DNA from: Hawksworthiomyces lignivorus
Taxonomy: Eukaryota; Ascomycota; Sordariomycetes; Ophiostomatales; Ophiostomataceae
Length of the DNA stretch: 64,000 bases
Direction: 5' to 3'
Assembly (NCBI GenBank): GCA_002917075.1
Contig: NTMA01000062.1
Span: 1-64,000, forward strand
The translations under genes and the position numbers were made by a program. Position 1 is the stretch's first letter. Each line of letters opens with the position of its first letter. The notes below the pieces were generated by a model that made no database searches, was not told the DNA's origin, and saw only the letters and a list, made by a program, of their open reading frames with translations. Of the stretch, positions 25,188 through 35,882 are shown one piece after another.

Positions 25188-26276
25188 TCAGGATCGCATC
25201 CAAAAGATGCTATTATTGAGAGAATTGGGAGCAGCATCGGCCAGCAATAGCGTGCTTTCAGCAAGCATTACTGGAGGAATAACTGGCTGTGTCACGCTAT
25301 TGTCGGGCGGTCGATGAGGAAGGGGCGTGGTGAGCGACGGAGGCGGTGACGATAGTTCCAATAACCCAGTTTCACCCAGGGAACCAAGGTCTTCCCAAGC
25401 AACCGCCTGCTCTTGGCTGCCGTCGTTTAGGTCTGAGAACCACGGCCAGGATGCCATTCCACGCTCCTCCTGGGCAGACGCAGTAGACGCGAGAACAACA
25501 GCAGGGCCATCTTCGAAACTGACACCAGATCTATTGCTTAGCGTTGGAGGATCTGGCTGAAGAGTAAGGGATTCTGCTAAGGGGATCACGGGAGGAGCCG
25601 CCATCGCTGCTGTTGTATTTATCGTCGCCGTATTCGAAGCCATAGCCACAAACATATTCCCAGAGGTATCTGAGTCTCTTGGCAACCCAGTTTGGAGCTC
25701 TCTGTCCGGGTTTTGCATAGGCCTCACGTGCACCTCGGCCTCAAGGGCAGGGCAGCCATTCTCGCCCCGCCAGCGATTAACCTCTGCCAAGAGCGTATCT
25801 CTCTCGCGCACAAGCTCTTCGATAATTCCAACCTGCTCTCGGTGCCGCGTAATTGATTCCTGTAGCGCCATGTGCTTGGACAGTCGATTTGGGTCGACGC
25901 CAGCTAGGTTGGGCAGCAAGCTAGCGAGCTCCTAATGGGTATGAGGATTAACTGGCCTGGACCAATACGATACAAGAATAGACACCAGATCTTGTTGAGA
26001 GGTACTCACGATCAAATTCTCTCGGAAAGCTTCCCGGCGTGATCGCTCAAGCACGCGGTGCGCTGCGCGATCGTCTGGCGTGAAGTTGCGGATGCGTTTT
26101 CGCCGGCGACTTGTAGTAGGCGCAGTCGTAGTAGCAGCCACTGTGCCGAGAGTTGGAGGTGTGGAAGTAGGTATTGATATAGAGTGATCCATAGTAGTCG
26201 AGCTTGTCGGCACTGCTGTGCCGTTGCATATGCTCTCTTTAGGATCTTGTAGCCCGATATCGGTGGCAGAGCGCAA
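25188..26276 (-). CDS. bHLH transcription factor (336 aa)
   Basis: Exons on the minus strand: 26276-26010 and 25931-25188, joined in phase 0 across a 78-nt intron (GTGAGT donor). A basic stretch SRRRKRIRNF is followed by AAHRVLERSRREAFRENL, which has the bHLH basic-region spacing (His, then ERxRR), then helix 1, a short loop NLAGVDPNRLSK, helix 2 (HMALQESITRHREQ) and a coiled coil that may extend the dimer interface. The intron splits helix 1 exactly after ENLI. The C-terminal 150 residues are acidic, Ser/Pro-rich and likely an activation domain. An internal start (MDHSIS) is possible. The targets are unknown; it is downstream of the transaldolase in convergent orientation. Confidence 0.75.
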
Positions 26277-27634
26277 ATCAGTAGTTGAGAGTTAAAGCTC
26301 TTCGAAGAGTCTTTTTGGCACGACTAGCATCTTCCTCACATCAAGCACCGCGTCTGTTTGGAAAACCACAACATCATCTCTATTGTCCTACATGTGAGAC
26401 ATTGTGAGAAGATGGGACAGATGGGAGGGAGAAGAAACATTACGGGGTGCACCTCAGAGAGAAATAAGCTAGCGTTTGTGTGTGGTGGATGCTTTGCTTG
26501 TTTTAGCTCTTATATTGCCCTCTTACTATTTCCCTAGTAGCATTTCAATAAGCTTCCCCCGCTTTTTGCCTGGAGAGAACTTTAAGTTGCCCACCCCCTG
26601 ACATCTTCATGGACGTTGGGGTTAATAGCTGCTAGTCAACTTGTATTTTGTGACTTAGCTCCCGTTAACAGAACATGCATTTTCTCATTTTATTATCTTT
26701 TCTTAGATCAACAAGATCACTATTTCGATTCCAGGGCGGAACTTCGTTTGACTTCCCATGGCCTGAGGACGCCACGGTATCGTAGCATTCTTCGCTTATA
26801 CAGAAGTGGGTTTGCTAGAGCAGTGCGGAGAGTGTGAAAAATCCGACGATGGTAATGAATAGCTACGCCCCAGACCGGAACTATGGTGGCCTGAGACTTG
26901 ATTTCGATCACGTGAAAGAGAGCCATGAACCTTAGTCTTTCTTCAACTCATGTACTTAATCCTTCGTGATTCTCTACATGATGTTTTTTGGCGAAGAAAT
27001 AGTGTAATAAAAATGCCTATTCCAAGTCTCTTCGGAACGGCTATCTATGTCTGGCTTTACCACAAATTACTATATAAGACGATGCAAATTATTCATGTGG
27101 GAGAATATATTTGATATTTATGCAACAAAAGATTGATCGAGTCTCAAAATACACTAGTCTTATAAAAATCTATGTTGTCCTAATTTGTTTACTTTCTTCA
27201 ACATACAGTATTTTCGATGTTAAATTATTTTGAGATTTTATCACATCATGTTTTGTAGCTCAGTGGAGTCCCAGTCGGGTTAACATATTCGCTGGACATA
27301 GTTAACTGTACATGATACCAGAGAAGTTTTGGACATGAAACGAAGAATCCATGAATCTCGTCATCAGCAATGTGAGCTGTGACCCAACTACGAAGAACCT
27401 ACTTGTACGACGCAATTAGAATCCATCTTCTTGATTTCGCTTCAATTTAGCTAGCAGTGTCAAGCCAACCATTTCAGCAGCCTACCAAGAGAACAACAGG
27501 AGGATATGTCCCGAGCGTCTCGTACGCATTGATGTTGTCCGCCTCCTGTACGAGGTGCACTTGTGGGATTTTAAAATATAATTCAACACCAAAATGTTTT
27601 ACCTACACAAGTACAAAGTACCTAGTTCTAAGAG
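26277..27634. other. intergenic, AT-rich
   Basis: About 1.36 kb with no supported gene. The first 250 bp are the likely bHLH promoter. The remainder is strongly AT-rich. Confidence 0.45.
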
Positions 27635-27735
27635 ACAAACTCCTCACCGCAGAGGACGCCAAAAATGGTGCACATGCCTACTGAAAAACGATGGCTAGAA
27701 CAGCGCCTCCCGCCTTTAAGCTGTAAATTTGGGAG
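27635..27735 (+). repeat. dispersed repeat, copy 2
   Basis: A diverged copy of 6050-6152, in the same orientation, about 75 bp upstream of a tRNA-Asp gene. It is not part of a credible gene here. Confidence 0.7.
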
Positions 27736-27812
27736 CTAGATTACCATAGCATATATTTCTATTATATATATTATCAAGGGCAAATTACAGAGTCAGTTGC
27801 AAAATTCAGACA

Positions 27813-27884
27813 TCTTCTGTAGTATAGTGGTCAGTATGGCGGCTTGTCACGCCGTAGACCCGGGTTCAATTCCCGGCGGAAGAG
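27813..27884 (+). tRNA. tRNA-Asp (GUC)
   Basis: A 72-nt intronless tRNA. The acceptor stem pairs TCTTCTG with CGGAAGA (one G-T pair), the discriminator is G, the anticodon GTC sits in CTTGTCACG, and the B box is GGTTCAATTCC. A T-rich Pol III terminator follows within ten bases. Confidence 0.95.
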
Positions 27885-28178
27885 TTCAATTTTTTTCTTT
27901 TTTTTGGCCCCTTCCTCTCCTGATTAGACAATAGTTTTTCCGTAATATTGTGGTAGGATATAATTATTAGTACATCAAGTTTGTAAAATATAAGACTTGA
28001 TCGTCTTTTCTAAAAGATATTCGACTAGAGGGTTTCGAGGCAAATGCAATGAGTTTTTTTTATTTTTTATTTTTTTATTTTTTTTTCTTTCAGTAAAAAG
28101 ATTACTTTATAGTATGAGGAGGCGTCAAAGTAAGCACTGCTGCAGGAGACTAATGTAATCCGAGGGGACAAAAAAAAA
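27885..28178. other. spacer between convergent tRNA genes
   Basis: About 290 bp of T-rich and A-rich sequence that holds the Pol III terminators of both tRNA genes and TTTTTTA-type runs near 28055-28090. Confidence 0.6.
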
Positions 28179-28250
28179 CTCTTCCGCCGGGAATTGAACC
28201 CGGGTCTACGGCGTGACAAGCCGCCATACTGACCACTATACTACAGAAGA
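28179..28250 (-). tRNA. tRNA-Asp (GUC), second copy
   Basis: The same 72-nt sequence as the copy at 27813-27884, on the opposite strand, so the genes converge. The immediate 5' flank TCAGACA is also shared. A run of T on the minus strand terminates transcription. Confidence 0.95.
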
Positions 28251-29057
28251 TGTCTGACGTATTTGAAAATTGTTCAGATATCTAAGAATATATATGAAAC
28301 ATCACATTCGTATAAATGCTTTTATGTGTGAGAGACTGTAAGTGCTGACTCGATTTGAAAAATTGAAGTTTTTCGCAATTTTGTATGGCTAACTCCGAGA
28401 ACCTACACGTTTCTTGAAAGCAACCCACATTTGTGGTGGTCATTTCTTCCGTATTGGTTTTCACAGTATATTTATGCGACATTGATTAAAATACAGTGCT
28501 TTTTGTGCTTTTTGTATTGAGTTATAGATGTGGAGGCCCAGTGCGGTGAGAGAGTGGAGGATTGAGCCACTGAGCTGTAGTGGGTGAAGAAGGGAAAAGA
28601 AGCTATAGCAGAACTCATGTGCCTTGCATTATCATGCCCGGAGCGATAGCAAAGAGACAACTACGGAGCTGCATTCTGCTGGCAATCAGGATGGCAAATT
28701 GGGTTCGTGGTGGATAATTTAGGGCTTATCCCATCTACTGGACGCACCCGTCTGCGTCTGCTAGTTGGGGGGGCGAACCGCTGGCGTTACGCCCTCAGCA
28801 CCACGCGACACGCCGTGCTCTTTGCTGACAAGAGGGCCAGGTTTAATGCTACACATTCTTGATGGTAGAGCTTTGTGACATTACACTGATCCTATGACGA
28901 CCCTCGGCGCGTACTCAATCTAGATTGTAATTCACCATATTTCTTGACTTTGTTGCGTATTACCTGGCTCCCGCACCGCTTGATCATACTTTTTTTGTCT
29001 CGCCAACTCGTTTTTCTTTTCTCTTCTCTTTCCTTTTCAGCGATCTAGTTAGATACA
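28251..29057. promoter_or_regulatory. intergenic and tyrosinase promoter
   Basis: No gene supported. The part near 28770-28815 carries GGCGTTACGCC and, at 28805-28813, GCGACACGC, a one-mismatch version of the GCGGCACGC motif found in other promoters of the peptide cluster. A pyrimidine-rich stretch precedes the start codon. Confidence 0.45.
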
Positions 29058-30383
29058 ATGTGGTTGCTAAAGAAACTGACATGGAAACGCCGGTCCCTTG
29101 CAAATTCGGCGGAGGAGGAGAGAAGTCTCGTCGGCAATGGCCCCACAGAGTACAGACAGGCTGAACAGAAGTCTGAGGGTGTTCATGGTGGAAGCTCGCG
29201 ACTGCATCACCGGCGACGGCGTAGGTGGGCCTTTCCAATGGCCGTTGTAGTCGCGGTGATCTCTGTACTCGGGGTACTAGGCTGGTTCGTCCACAAGAAG
29301 ACTACTGAGTTCGCGACATATGAGCCCGCTTCTGGCTCAGGCTGCTCAAACCCTCGCCCTCGACGAGAGTGGAGAAGACTCAGCGATGTCGAAAAAGCCG
29401 AATATATCTCTGCTATCATGTGTCTCCATGAGCTTCCCTCCCGAGTCACCGGCGAAGGTCGCTTGTCGGACGATTTCCCCTGGATTCACAAGCGGGTTGG
29501 AGAGATAAGTAAGTCACCCACGACGTCTGCGCAGCCGCAACCTCACTAATTGCTTTTCAGCTCATTATGCGGCGCCATTCTTGCCGTGGCATCGGTACTT
29601 TATACATCTCTATGAACAGGCTCTTCGTGAGTCTTGTGGCTATCGCGGACAGATCCCGTATTACATCCCCTTAGTTTGCCATCCAAGGAGTGTGAAATGC
29701 TGATATCACGAGTACAGATACTGGGACTGGACACTGGACTGGGAAGATCCCACACGGTCTCCCGTTTGGGATGCAAAGGCTGGCTTTGGTGGCGATGGAA
29801 CTTCTGGAGGAGACTCCAGCGTCCGCTGGGGCACGTGCATTGCAGAGGGGCCCCTTGTCGGCTACCAGGTTCACTGGAACAACCGCACGGCAAAGCCGCA
29901 CTGCCTTTCTCGCGGTTTCGGCAGGCAGACTTATCCAGCTCATTTTATAGGGGATAATCTGAGTCCCCGTACTGTGCAGACCGCACTCGAGAAAAGAAGT
30001 TTCTTTGATTTCTCAATGCAAATTGAGATCGGACCGCACAATGCCATCCCAATGAACATATGCGGGGACTTCATGCTCTTTGAAGCACCGAATGGTAAGT
30101 GAGACGTCCTAGCTTGACTTCACGGGTCCTTTGCTCTACATGCTGAATCGGCGTGGTAGATCCTATATTTTTTCTGCACCACACGCAACTAGACCGTTTG
30201 TGGTGGACCTGGCAGAAGCAGACGGCGGAAAAGGCTATAGAATATAATGGCCCAAAACAGGGTGAATCACAAGAGCCTGCTTCGCTAGATGATGTCCTCC
30301 CAATGCATGGATTAGGCCCAGATCTATCCGTACGGGACCTGATGGACACAGAAAGCGGCATCTTCTGCTATAAATATGAATAG
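29058..30383 (+). CDS. membrane-anchored tyrosinase, RiPP cluster oxidase (382 aa)
   Basis: Type-3 copper oxidase that hydroxylates or oxidises phenols such as Tyr. Exons: 29058-29508, 29561-29657, 29718-30094, 30160-30383, all junctions in frame. After a basic cytosolic N-terminus (residues 1-55) there is one membrane helix (FPMAVVVAVISVLGVLGWFV), so the enzyme domain faces the lumen or outside. CuA is seen as WIHK, THYAAPFLPWHRYF, and CuB as GPHNAIP, DPIFFLHHTQLDRLWW; the HNAIP form is usual in short fungal tyrosinases. It is the homologue in role of the tyrosinases found in ustiloxin-type clusters. It lies 1.4 kb from the precursor gene, whose repeats contain two Tyr each, which makes the precursor the likely substrate. 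A one-mismatch copy of the cluster motif lies in its promoter. Confidence 0.9.
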
Positions 30384-31745
30384 GCTTTTGTCACTAGCTT
30401 CCAGTAGTTAGGTCTCTACCTGTCATGGGATGAACTAAGATAGTCCTGAACTACTTGGTTCTATTGTTGAGCAGTGCTTATACAATACCATGCCTATAGG
30501 TCGATACCGTATGCCTATCACTTGAATGCCGTGGTGATACACTGTATATAGCACTATATAAAGAGGGCTCCTTGCCCTGCCTCCCTCTAGGATATCCTTT
30601 TTGGCCTCTCCTAATCAATTGCTCTACTCAAACTGGCTTGACATCTATCTTGAAGTAGCTGTTGAGGTCTCAAACTCCTTTCGCGCGGCCCATCCCACTG
30701 ATAGCGCAATTTCATCCAGTACATGTATTTTACTTTGCCGCAGAGCCAGCATAGGGACTGTTAGGGTCGCGTAAGTAGTTATACAGATTTGAGCGAGGCC
30801 ACTACGTGACATACGTTTTGCGATTGGTTTCCCTACCAATTGCAGCTTCCACGGTAGCTGTCTGTCAATACATCATATCTGCTACAATATAACATCTGCA
30901 CGGAATGACATGTCCATCCCATGATGTTCCGGAACGGCATAGGCGCTGGAAACGAAAGGCCATACAGCTTTATTAGCAGTATCCGCGCTTGCCAACTTCA
31001 CGATAACCCCATTGTTAAGTGATAGGTTTAGCGTTAGGTTCCACACGATATGAAATTTGAATAATAGCATGCTTTACCTAGTAATGTCCTTTACTCGTCG
31101 GTCTCGACAGAGTTAAACTCGACTCAAGCTCAATAGGATCTCCTTTCCCCGCTAATTCTTCCAAGCCCGTTTATTTGGCTGTGGTTTCACTAGACAGTAG
31201 ATAGGGACAGAGGGAAGCTATTCATATACCACCCACCAGCTTATGCCCCCCTGCTCCCCATAAGAAGATTAATCAGAAACATTCTGGAGGACTTCGATCA
31301 TAATAATTGGCTTCGTTATCGTTAATGAGTAATATATATTGGGCCCATATATTATACAAGTTTGCCAACCTATAATTAACGCCGGGATCGGGGCCGGCAG
31401 CGCCTAGTGTTGCAAAGCACTCTTCTAGCAGTGATGAGTCTTAAAAAGTGTATTCTCTGAAGAACTTGAGCGGTGTATAGGTATAGTTTAATGTGCAATA
31501 ATGGAACAGGACTATAAGTTTATGTAGGTTTGTATTTCAGGCAATCGGTAACGACAGGGTCATCACCTCTTTCTGTAATAGCTATCTATTAGGGAGTGTG
31601 GTATTATATACTAAGGAAACTTTATACGGCATCATACCGTAACTTGATTTAATCTCTTATATCATAGCGGTGGATTTTGCCCTAGAAGACTCCATCGAGT
31701 ACAGACGCTAGATAGTCGGGGTTTCCTCAATAAAGCGATGAAACA
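30384..31745. other. intergenic, 1.36 kb between tyrosinase and precursor
   Basis: AT-rich, holding the 3' ends of the two flanking genes. I saw no frame with UstYa, methyltransferase or peptidase features, and no repeat. Confidence 0.5.
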
Positions 31746-32312
31746 CTATTCGCTAGTCTCGCTCGTAACAGTAGTGTACTGGTAACCAACCTCGCGTTTC
31801 TCGTTAGCGGTGTCGGATTTGACAGTAGTGTACTGATAGCCAACGTCACGTTTCTCATCCGGCTCGGTTTTCACAGTAGTGTATTGGTAGCCAACGTCAC
31901 GTTTCTCGTTCGGCTCGGTTTTCACAGTAGTGTACTGATAGCCGACATCACGTTTCTCATCCGGCTCGGTTTTCACGGTAGTGTACTGATAACCAACGTC
32001 ACGTTTCTCATCCGGCTCGGTTTTCACAGTAGTGTATTGGTAGCCAACGTCACGTTTCTCGTTCGGCTCGGTTTTCACAGTAGTGTACTGATAGCCGACA
32101 TCACGTTTCTCATCCGGCTCGGTTTTCACAGTAGTGTATTGGTAGCCAACATCGCGTTTCTCGTCAGGGGTGTTGGATTTAACAGTGGTGTACTGATAGC
32201 CGATCTCCTTCTTGGCTAGGGACTCAGCCGGGGCCACGGGAATAGCATGGGCTGGCGCCGGCACGCCACTGATGGCAAGAGCCGCAGTAACGAGGATCTT
32301 GGTCAAGAGCAT
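31746..32312 (-). CDS. dikaritin-type RiPP precursor with nine Kex2-bounded repeats (188 aa)
   Basis: A single-exon secreted precursor. A signal peptide (about residues 1-23, MLLTKILVTAALAISGVPAP then AHA) and a short leader IPVAPAESLAKK are followed by nine repeats. Each contains the invariant core GYQYTTV, preceded by DV, EV or EI. The central units read DVGYQYTTVKTEPDEKR (17 residues) with D or N before EKR; units 1 and 8 are one residue longer, and unit 9 ends the protein without KR. The Lys-Arg pairs are Kex2 sites. This is the layout of UstA, PhomA and GigA precursors, whose cores are released in the Golgi and crosslinked by UstYa proteins and tyrosinase. The core sequence is not one I know from described products. 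Two exact GCGGCACGC motifs lie 300-390 bp upstream. Identity of the final cyclic peptide is inference. Confidence 0.9.
   Translation of the reverse strand: MLLTKILVTAALAISGVPAPAHAIPVAPAESLAKKEIGYQYTTVKSNTPDEKRDVGYQYTTVKTEPDEKRDVGYQYTTVKTEPNEKRDVGYQYTTVKTEPDEKRDVGYQYTTVKTEPDEKRDVGYQYTTVKTEPNEKRDVGYQYTTVKTEPDEKRDVGYQYTTVKSDTANEKREVGYQYTTVTSETSE
31840..32129 (-). repeat. 51-bp tandem repeats with a 153-bp higher-order period
   Basis: The central precursor units repeat every 51 bp. On top of this, about 137 bp (31840-31976) is identical to 31993-32129, exactly 153 bp apart, so a block of three units (order D, N, D before EKR) was duplicated as a whole. Confidence 0.85.
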
Positions 32313-32980
32313 GACGAAAGTTTTGGGGGAGCTAATCGGATAATGGTTGGAGTATAGGTATTCTATCGGGTAGGCGTTTTCCTTATTTCCTGCCGTTGAT
32401 CAGTTGTACCGTTTTGTTATTCAGGTGACAATGGCTAACAGCTTCTTATATTGGTTGACGACATCTTGTGTCCTCTGTGTTATTAAAGCTACAGTCTTCT
32501 CTTTGCTGATATTAGAAACTATGACCCACTTCGTGCCACTTGGGAGCCTGGTTGTAATCGCATACGGCGCTTCGCCAGAGCCAGACACAACCTGCTGGAC
32601 TACACGGGCGGCACGCGATCACATCTAACTATAGTGGTGTGAAGATCCATTTGTCGCGCGGACCGCCGATAATTCGGATGCCAGATTCTCGCGTGCGGCA
32701 CGCCAAAGATGATTGACCGCACTTTTTGGTGTGCGAAAGTTAGATGGAAGGAGGTATCGTTGATAGCAGTACATGGTCTCGATTTGAAAATGATCACGTC
32801 ATGGAAATTATCAGCAAATCTAGGGGTTTAAGGCTGGTGTAGTGGATTTTGAGGATCTTAGTTTAGGAATGCAGAAAGCCTCTGTTGATCTAAACTCAAG
32901 GTAATAGCTTGTTCAGTGAATTTGCGCCCTAGGGCCATCGCACAAGATAGGACTGCAATCCAGGCACTATTGTGAAGTTC
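32313..32980. promoter_or_regulatory. precursor promoter with two cluster motifs
   Basis: The upstream region of the precursor gene, 668 bp, also the 3' flank of the next UstYa gene. It contains GCGGCACGC at 32608-32616 and again at 32695-32703; the second is part of a perfect 13-bp palindrome, GCGTGCGGCACGC (32691-32703). A CCG-N6-CGG element (32664-32676 area) lies nearby, a spacing typical of Zn2Cys6 sites. No coding region. Confidence 0.5.
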
Positions 32981-34146
32981 TCAATCTATCAAGACCGATG
33001 CAGACATCTCCTTATCCATGTGATCTCCATCAATCGGCAGACCGGTATTGTTGCGTCTCTGTGCCCACTCAAAGATTGCTTCAAAATTCCGACACCGCCG
33101 CACATCAGAGTGATGAGCGAAGAAGGCATCAAGCTGCGTGCTGTGCTCCATGGTAATTGGAGTAATATCGCTACGACACATGACCGTCTGGCGAAGATAA
33201 TTGATGCAGTGATCTAAGCAAGCCATATCAGTTACGTTGCTAGTTATACGGTAATAAAACCAAAAAGTATACCTAGGTGTGGCCAATTTTGCTCAGCCGT
33301 GGTGTGGCTTGGTCTGCTCGAGAGTTCCTGGCGGAGTCGCTTCTGTATAACAAGTTGGCACCATATTTCAACAGGAAGATGTGTAGAAAGTTGTGAATTC
33401 TTACAAGGCAATGTAGCTGGTGGAATACTTCCAACTCCACGATGTGCTGCGTAGGATCGTAGGCATTTTGAGCTGAAGATATAGGGAGTCTGCTATTTTC
33501 CTGCCCTGATATAGAGATGAAGCCGACTGTTTCCTATTAGAATGACCAACCGTCTCCGTGAGTAAAGCATTCAGTGCTACTTGCCACTCAAGAGCCGATC
33601 CCATTCCGCATTATTCTTTGAGTTCGGCCAACCTTCGTATGGACCTGCCTCGCTTGGGTCTGAATGAAAGCCGACGCGGTAAAACGCCTGGTCTTCGTAG
33701 GTGATGGGTGCGTCGTCATAGATATCTAGGCAAAGATCATTAGTAGATTCAGCCTCAGCTTCGCGGTAAAAGCGATGGATACAATATTGAGATGTTGAGT
33801 ATGGATCGAAAGGCATACTTTCACTGCCAAATTTGCACACGGATTTTGTGTCTCCCTTCCGCAGATAATCTATTACGAGTGCCATGTACGTGACAAAGAG
33901 GAACAGCACCGCCATGAGACATAGCATTTGTCGAAGCCTAGATGCCACAGTTCCTCCTGTTTTGCTACTTACTTTTCCAGCGAGGAAAGTTTGAGTCTCG
34001 AGGTTGACTTCTTCCATGGAGCCACGCGTTGCGGAAATATCCATCTTTTCATCATCATCCATAGTTTCACGCATAGGCTCAAACATCTGTGCTTGTTCTG
34101 ATTGCTGAAATCTCAAAATTCGCCTCGAGAATTGTTTCCAATCCAT
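32981..34146 (-). CDS. UstYa-family (DUF3328) oxidase 1 (309 aa)
   Basis: UstYa-type enzymes catalyse oxidative cyclisation or halogenation-like steps on ribosomal peptides. Exons on the minus strand: 34146-33588, 33472-33405, 33342-33273, 33213-32981; the sum is exactly in frame. The second intron interrupts directly after HQLHCL, and the third rebuilds HLDHC, giving both catalytic HxxHC motifs (HQLHC and HLDHC). The second is followed by the family block INYLRQTVMCRSDITP. One membrane helix (MLCLMAVLFLFVTYMALVI) follows a cytosolic N-terminus of about 70 residues. The first intron donor (GTGGCA) is weak but the frame requires it. Divergent from the next UstYa gene, with the cluster motif in between. 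Confidence 0.88.
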
Positions 34147-34659
34147 CTTTGGAAGAATTGTGAGGGCTGCGGGTCATAGAGCAAGACGTGAACGGCGTGA
34201 ATAACGTGGATGAGACCGACGGCTCAATGCACAGTTCTGACGAAGCAGATGTGGAACTGGTCCTCAAAATGTTGTCTACAAGCCCTGGTTGCAATAGCCT
34301 GCGACGCGCCGTTACAATTCCGTGCCGCTCTCTCGCGTAAGCCTAACTTTCGCATGTGAGCGTGCCGCTAGTCTGACGAGCGCCGATCCCCACCAAATGA
34401 TGCCAGAAGACGACTGCGACAACACGGCGGCTAATATCTTGGAGGAAAGAAGTAGTGACTTTGAATACTGTTTTACCTACGAGAAATGAAGACTTGAAGC
34501 GTCTTACGTTCGTTTACGACCTTCTGGTTTGCATTGGCCAACACTGGGGCGATCGGATATCACAGCCTTGTTTATCGCTCGTAATCCCAGGTTATAACGC
34601 GTGGTCCTTAGCTACAAAACTAACGCTTGATGTATTTTCCTTGGCAGCGTCTCAAGTCC
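34147..34659. promoter_or_regulatory. divergent UstYa promoter with cluster motif
   Basis: Shared by two divergent UstYa genes. It contains GCGTGCCGC (reverse complement of GCGGCACGC) at 34360-34368 and a one-mismatch version at 34320-34328. Confidence 0.5.
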
Positions 34660-35500
34660 ATGACACCGGCTTATATGCCTGTCAAAGACTCCGAGGAATC
34701 CGAAAGGCTACGCCCAGACCCGGAGGCTCTACAGCCGGAGCAGCGCCGTGGCCTCTTAGCAGGAGCAGCTTTGGCTCTCCGGTCTCCGATACTGGGCATC
34801 TGCCTCCTGGGGTTCAATATAGGCCTGTTTCTCATACTCCTAGTTACTTCGAGATGGGCAGGTAACCAGAATGCAACACAGCTTGATCATGAAGGGCTTC
34901 AAGCAGCTGTACCAGACTGTAAGAACAACATCTCGACACACGAGAGGCAAACGCGATGAACGGGAGGAAGCTTAAAAGCTAATTCGCTACGACCAGTTCA
35001 AACAGAGGTCAAGTTGTTCAACCCAGACTATGCGTACTGGGATACGGATGACAACGACAAGGTCTGGGAGGCATTAGGCGGTCGTAAGCAACCTCGCCCC
35101 GGTAAATCACCTTGCTTCACGGTGCTAATCACCTACCCTGTCTCAAGCCAATTCGCCTCTTTTCGTCAATATCGGTGCATCACTGGGGAGTGAGACTGGT
35201 GTTTATGGGGTTTCCATGCTCCACCAACTTCACTGTCTGACAAGCCTTCGTTCCTTGCTCGTTGGACGCGCTCAAGGCGCCCAGAGAAGGGACCCTCATG
35301 TCCATGACATGAATCATGTGTTACATTGCTTTGACTATCTTCGGCAAGGCATCCAGTGCTCCGCGGACTTGTCGCTTGAGCTCCCTGTGAGAGGACCCAA
35401 CGTGCCGCCCATGACGATCGATGGCTGGGGCCAATTACATACCTGTAAGAATTGGGAGGACATCTGGGACTGGATTGTACACAAAAGATCATTAGACTAG
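34660..35500 (+). CDS. UstYa-family (DUF3328) oxidase 2 (232 aa)
   Basis: Exons: 34660-34918, 34997-35083, 35148-35500, in frame with GTAAGA and GTAAGC donors. A short basic N-terminus is followed by one membrane helix (ILGICLLGFNIGLFLILLV). The lumenal domain has both catalytic motifs, HQLHC in MLHQLHCLTSLR and HVLHC in MNHVLHCFDYLRQ, then IQCSAD, so it belongs to the same subfamily as the UstYa protein encoded at 32981-34146 and to UstYa proper. The C-terminus GWGQLHTCKNWEDIWDWI is typical. An in-frame upstream Met at 34630 is possible. Probable role: oxidative crosslinking of the GYQYTTV cores. Confidence 0.88.
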
Positions 35501-35882
35501 GAGTGGCTAGCCAGCTATTAGAGACCCGAAAGTATATTAGGTAATGAATTCAGAGCTGTGTATTTAATGATCCCAGCCAAATGTCATGTCAGTTTATCTC
35601 AGCTCCCACGGGATTTCAAGCGCCCCTCCAATATAAAGCTCACGGTGCCGGAAAATTGTCTTAGAGTTATTTCAGGCCTACAGAGCCCGTATACACTCAC
35701 GTCAAAGAACGAACAATGTAATGGTTTGTGTTATCCATACTATGGACTCGTGACTGAATACATCAAACAGCAATAACTTGCACGAAGACACAGTATTTTA
35801 AATAAAGTCTTATACGTGTCGCAGTTACAGATGCTCATTCGGTGCTTGTCAGAGCGATATTATGGCCTCTTCAAAATTTCTT
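35501..35882. other. intergenic, convergent 3' ends
   Basis: Between the 3' ends of two UstYa genes. No gene or motif seen. Confidence 0.5.

Noticed and set aside
31884..32219. Repetitive 111-codon plus-strand frame
   Set aside because: Antisense of the tandem precursor repeats. The minus strand has the signal peptide and Kex2 sites.
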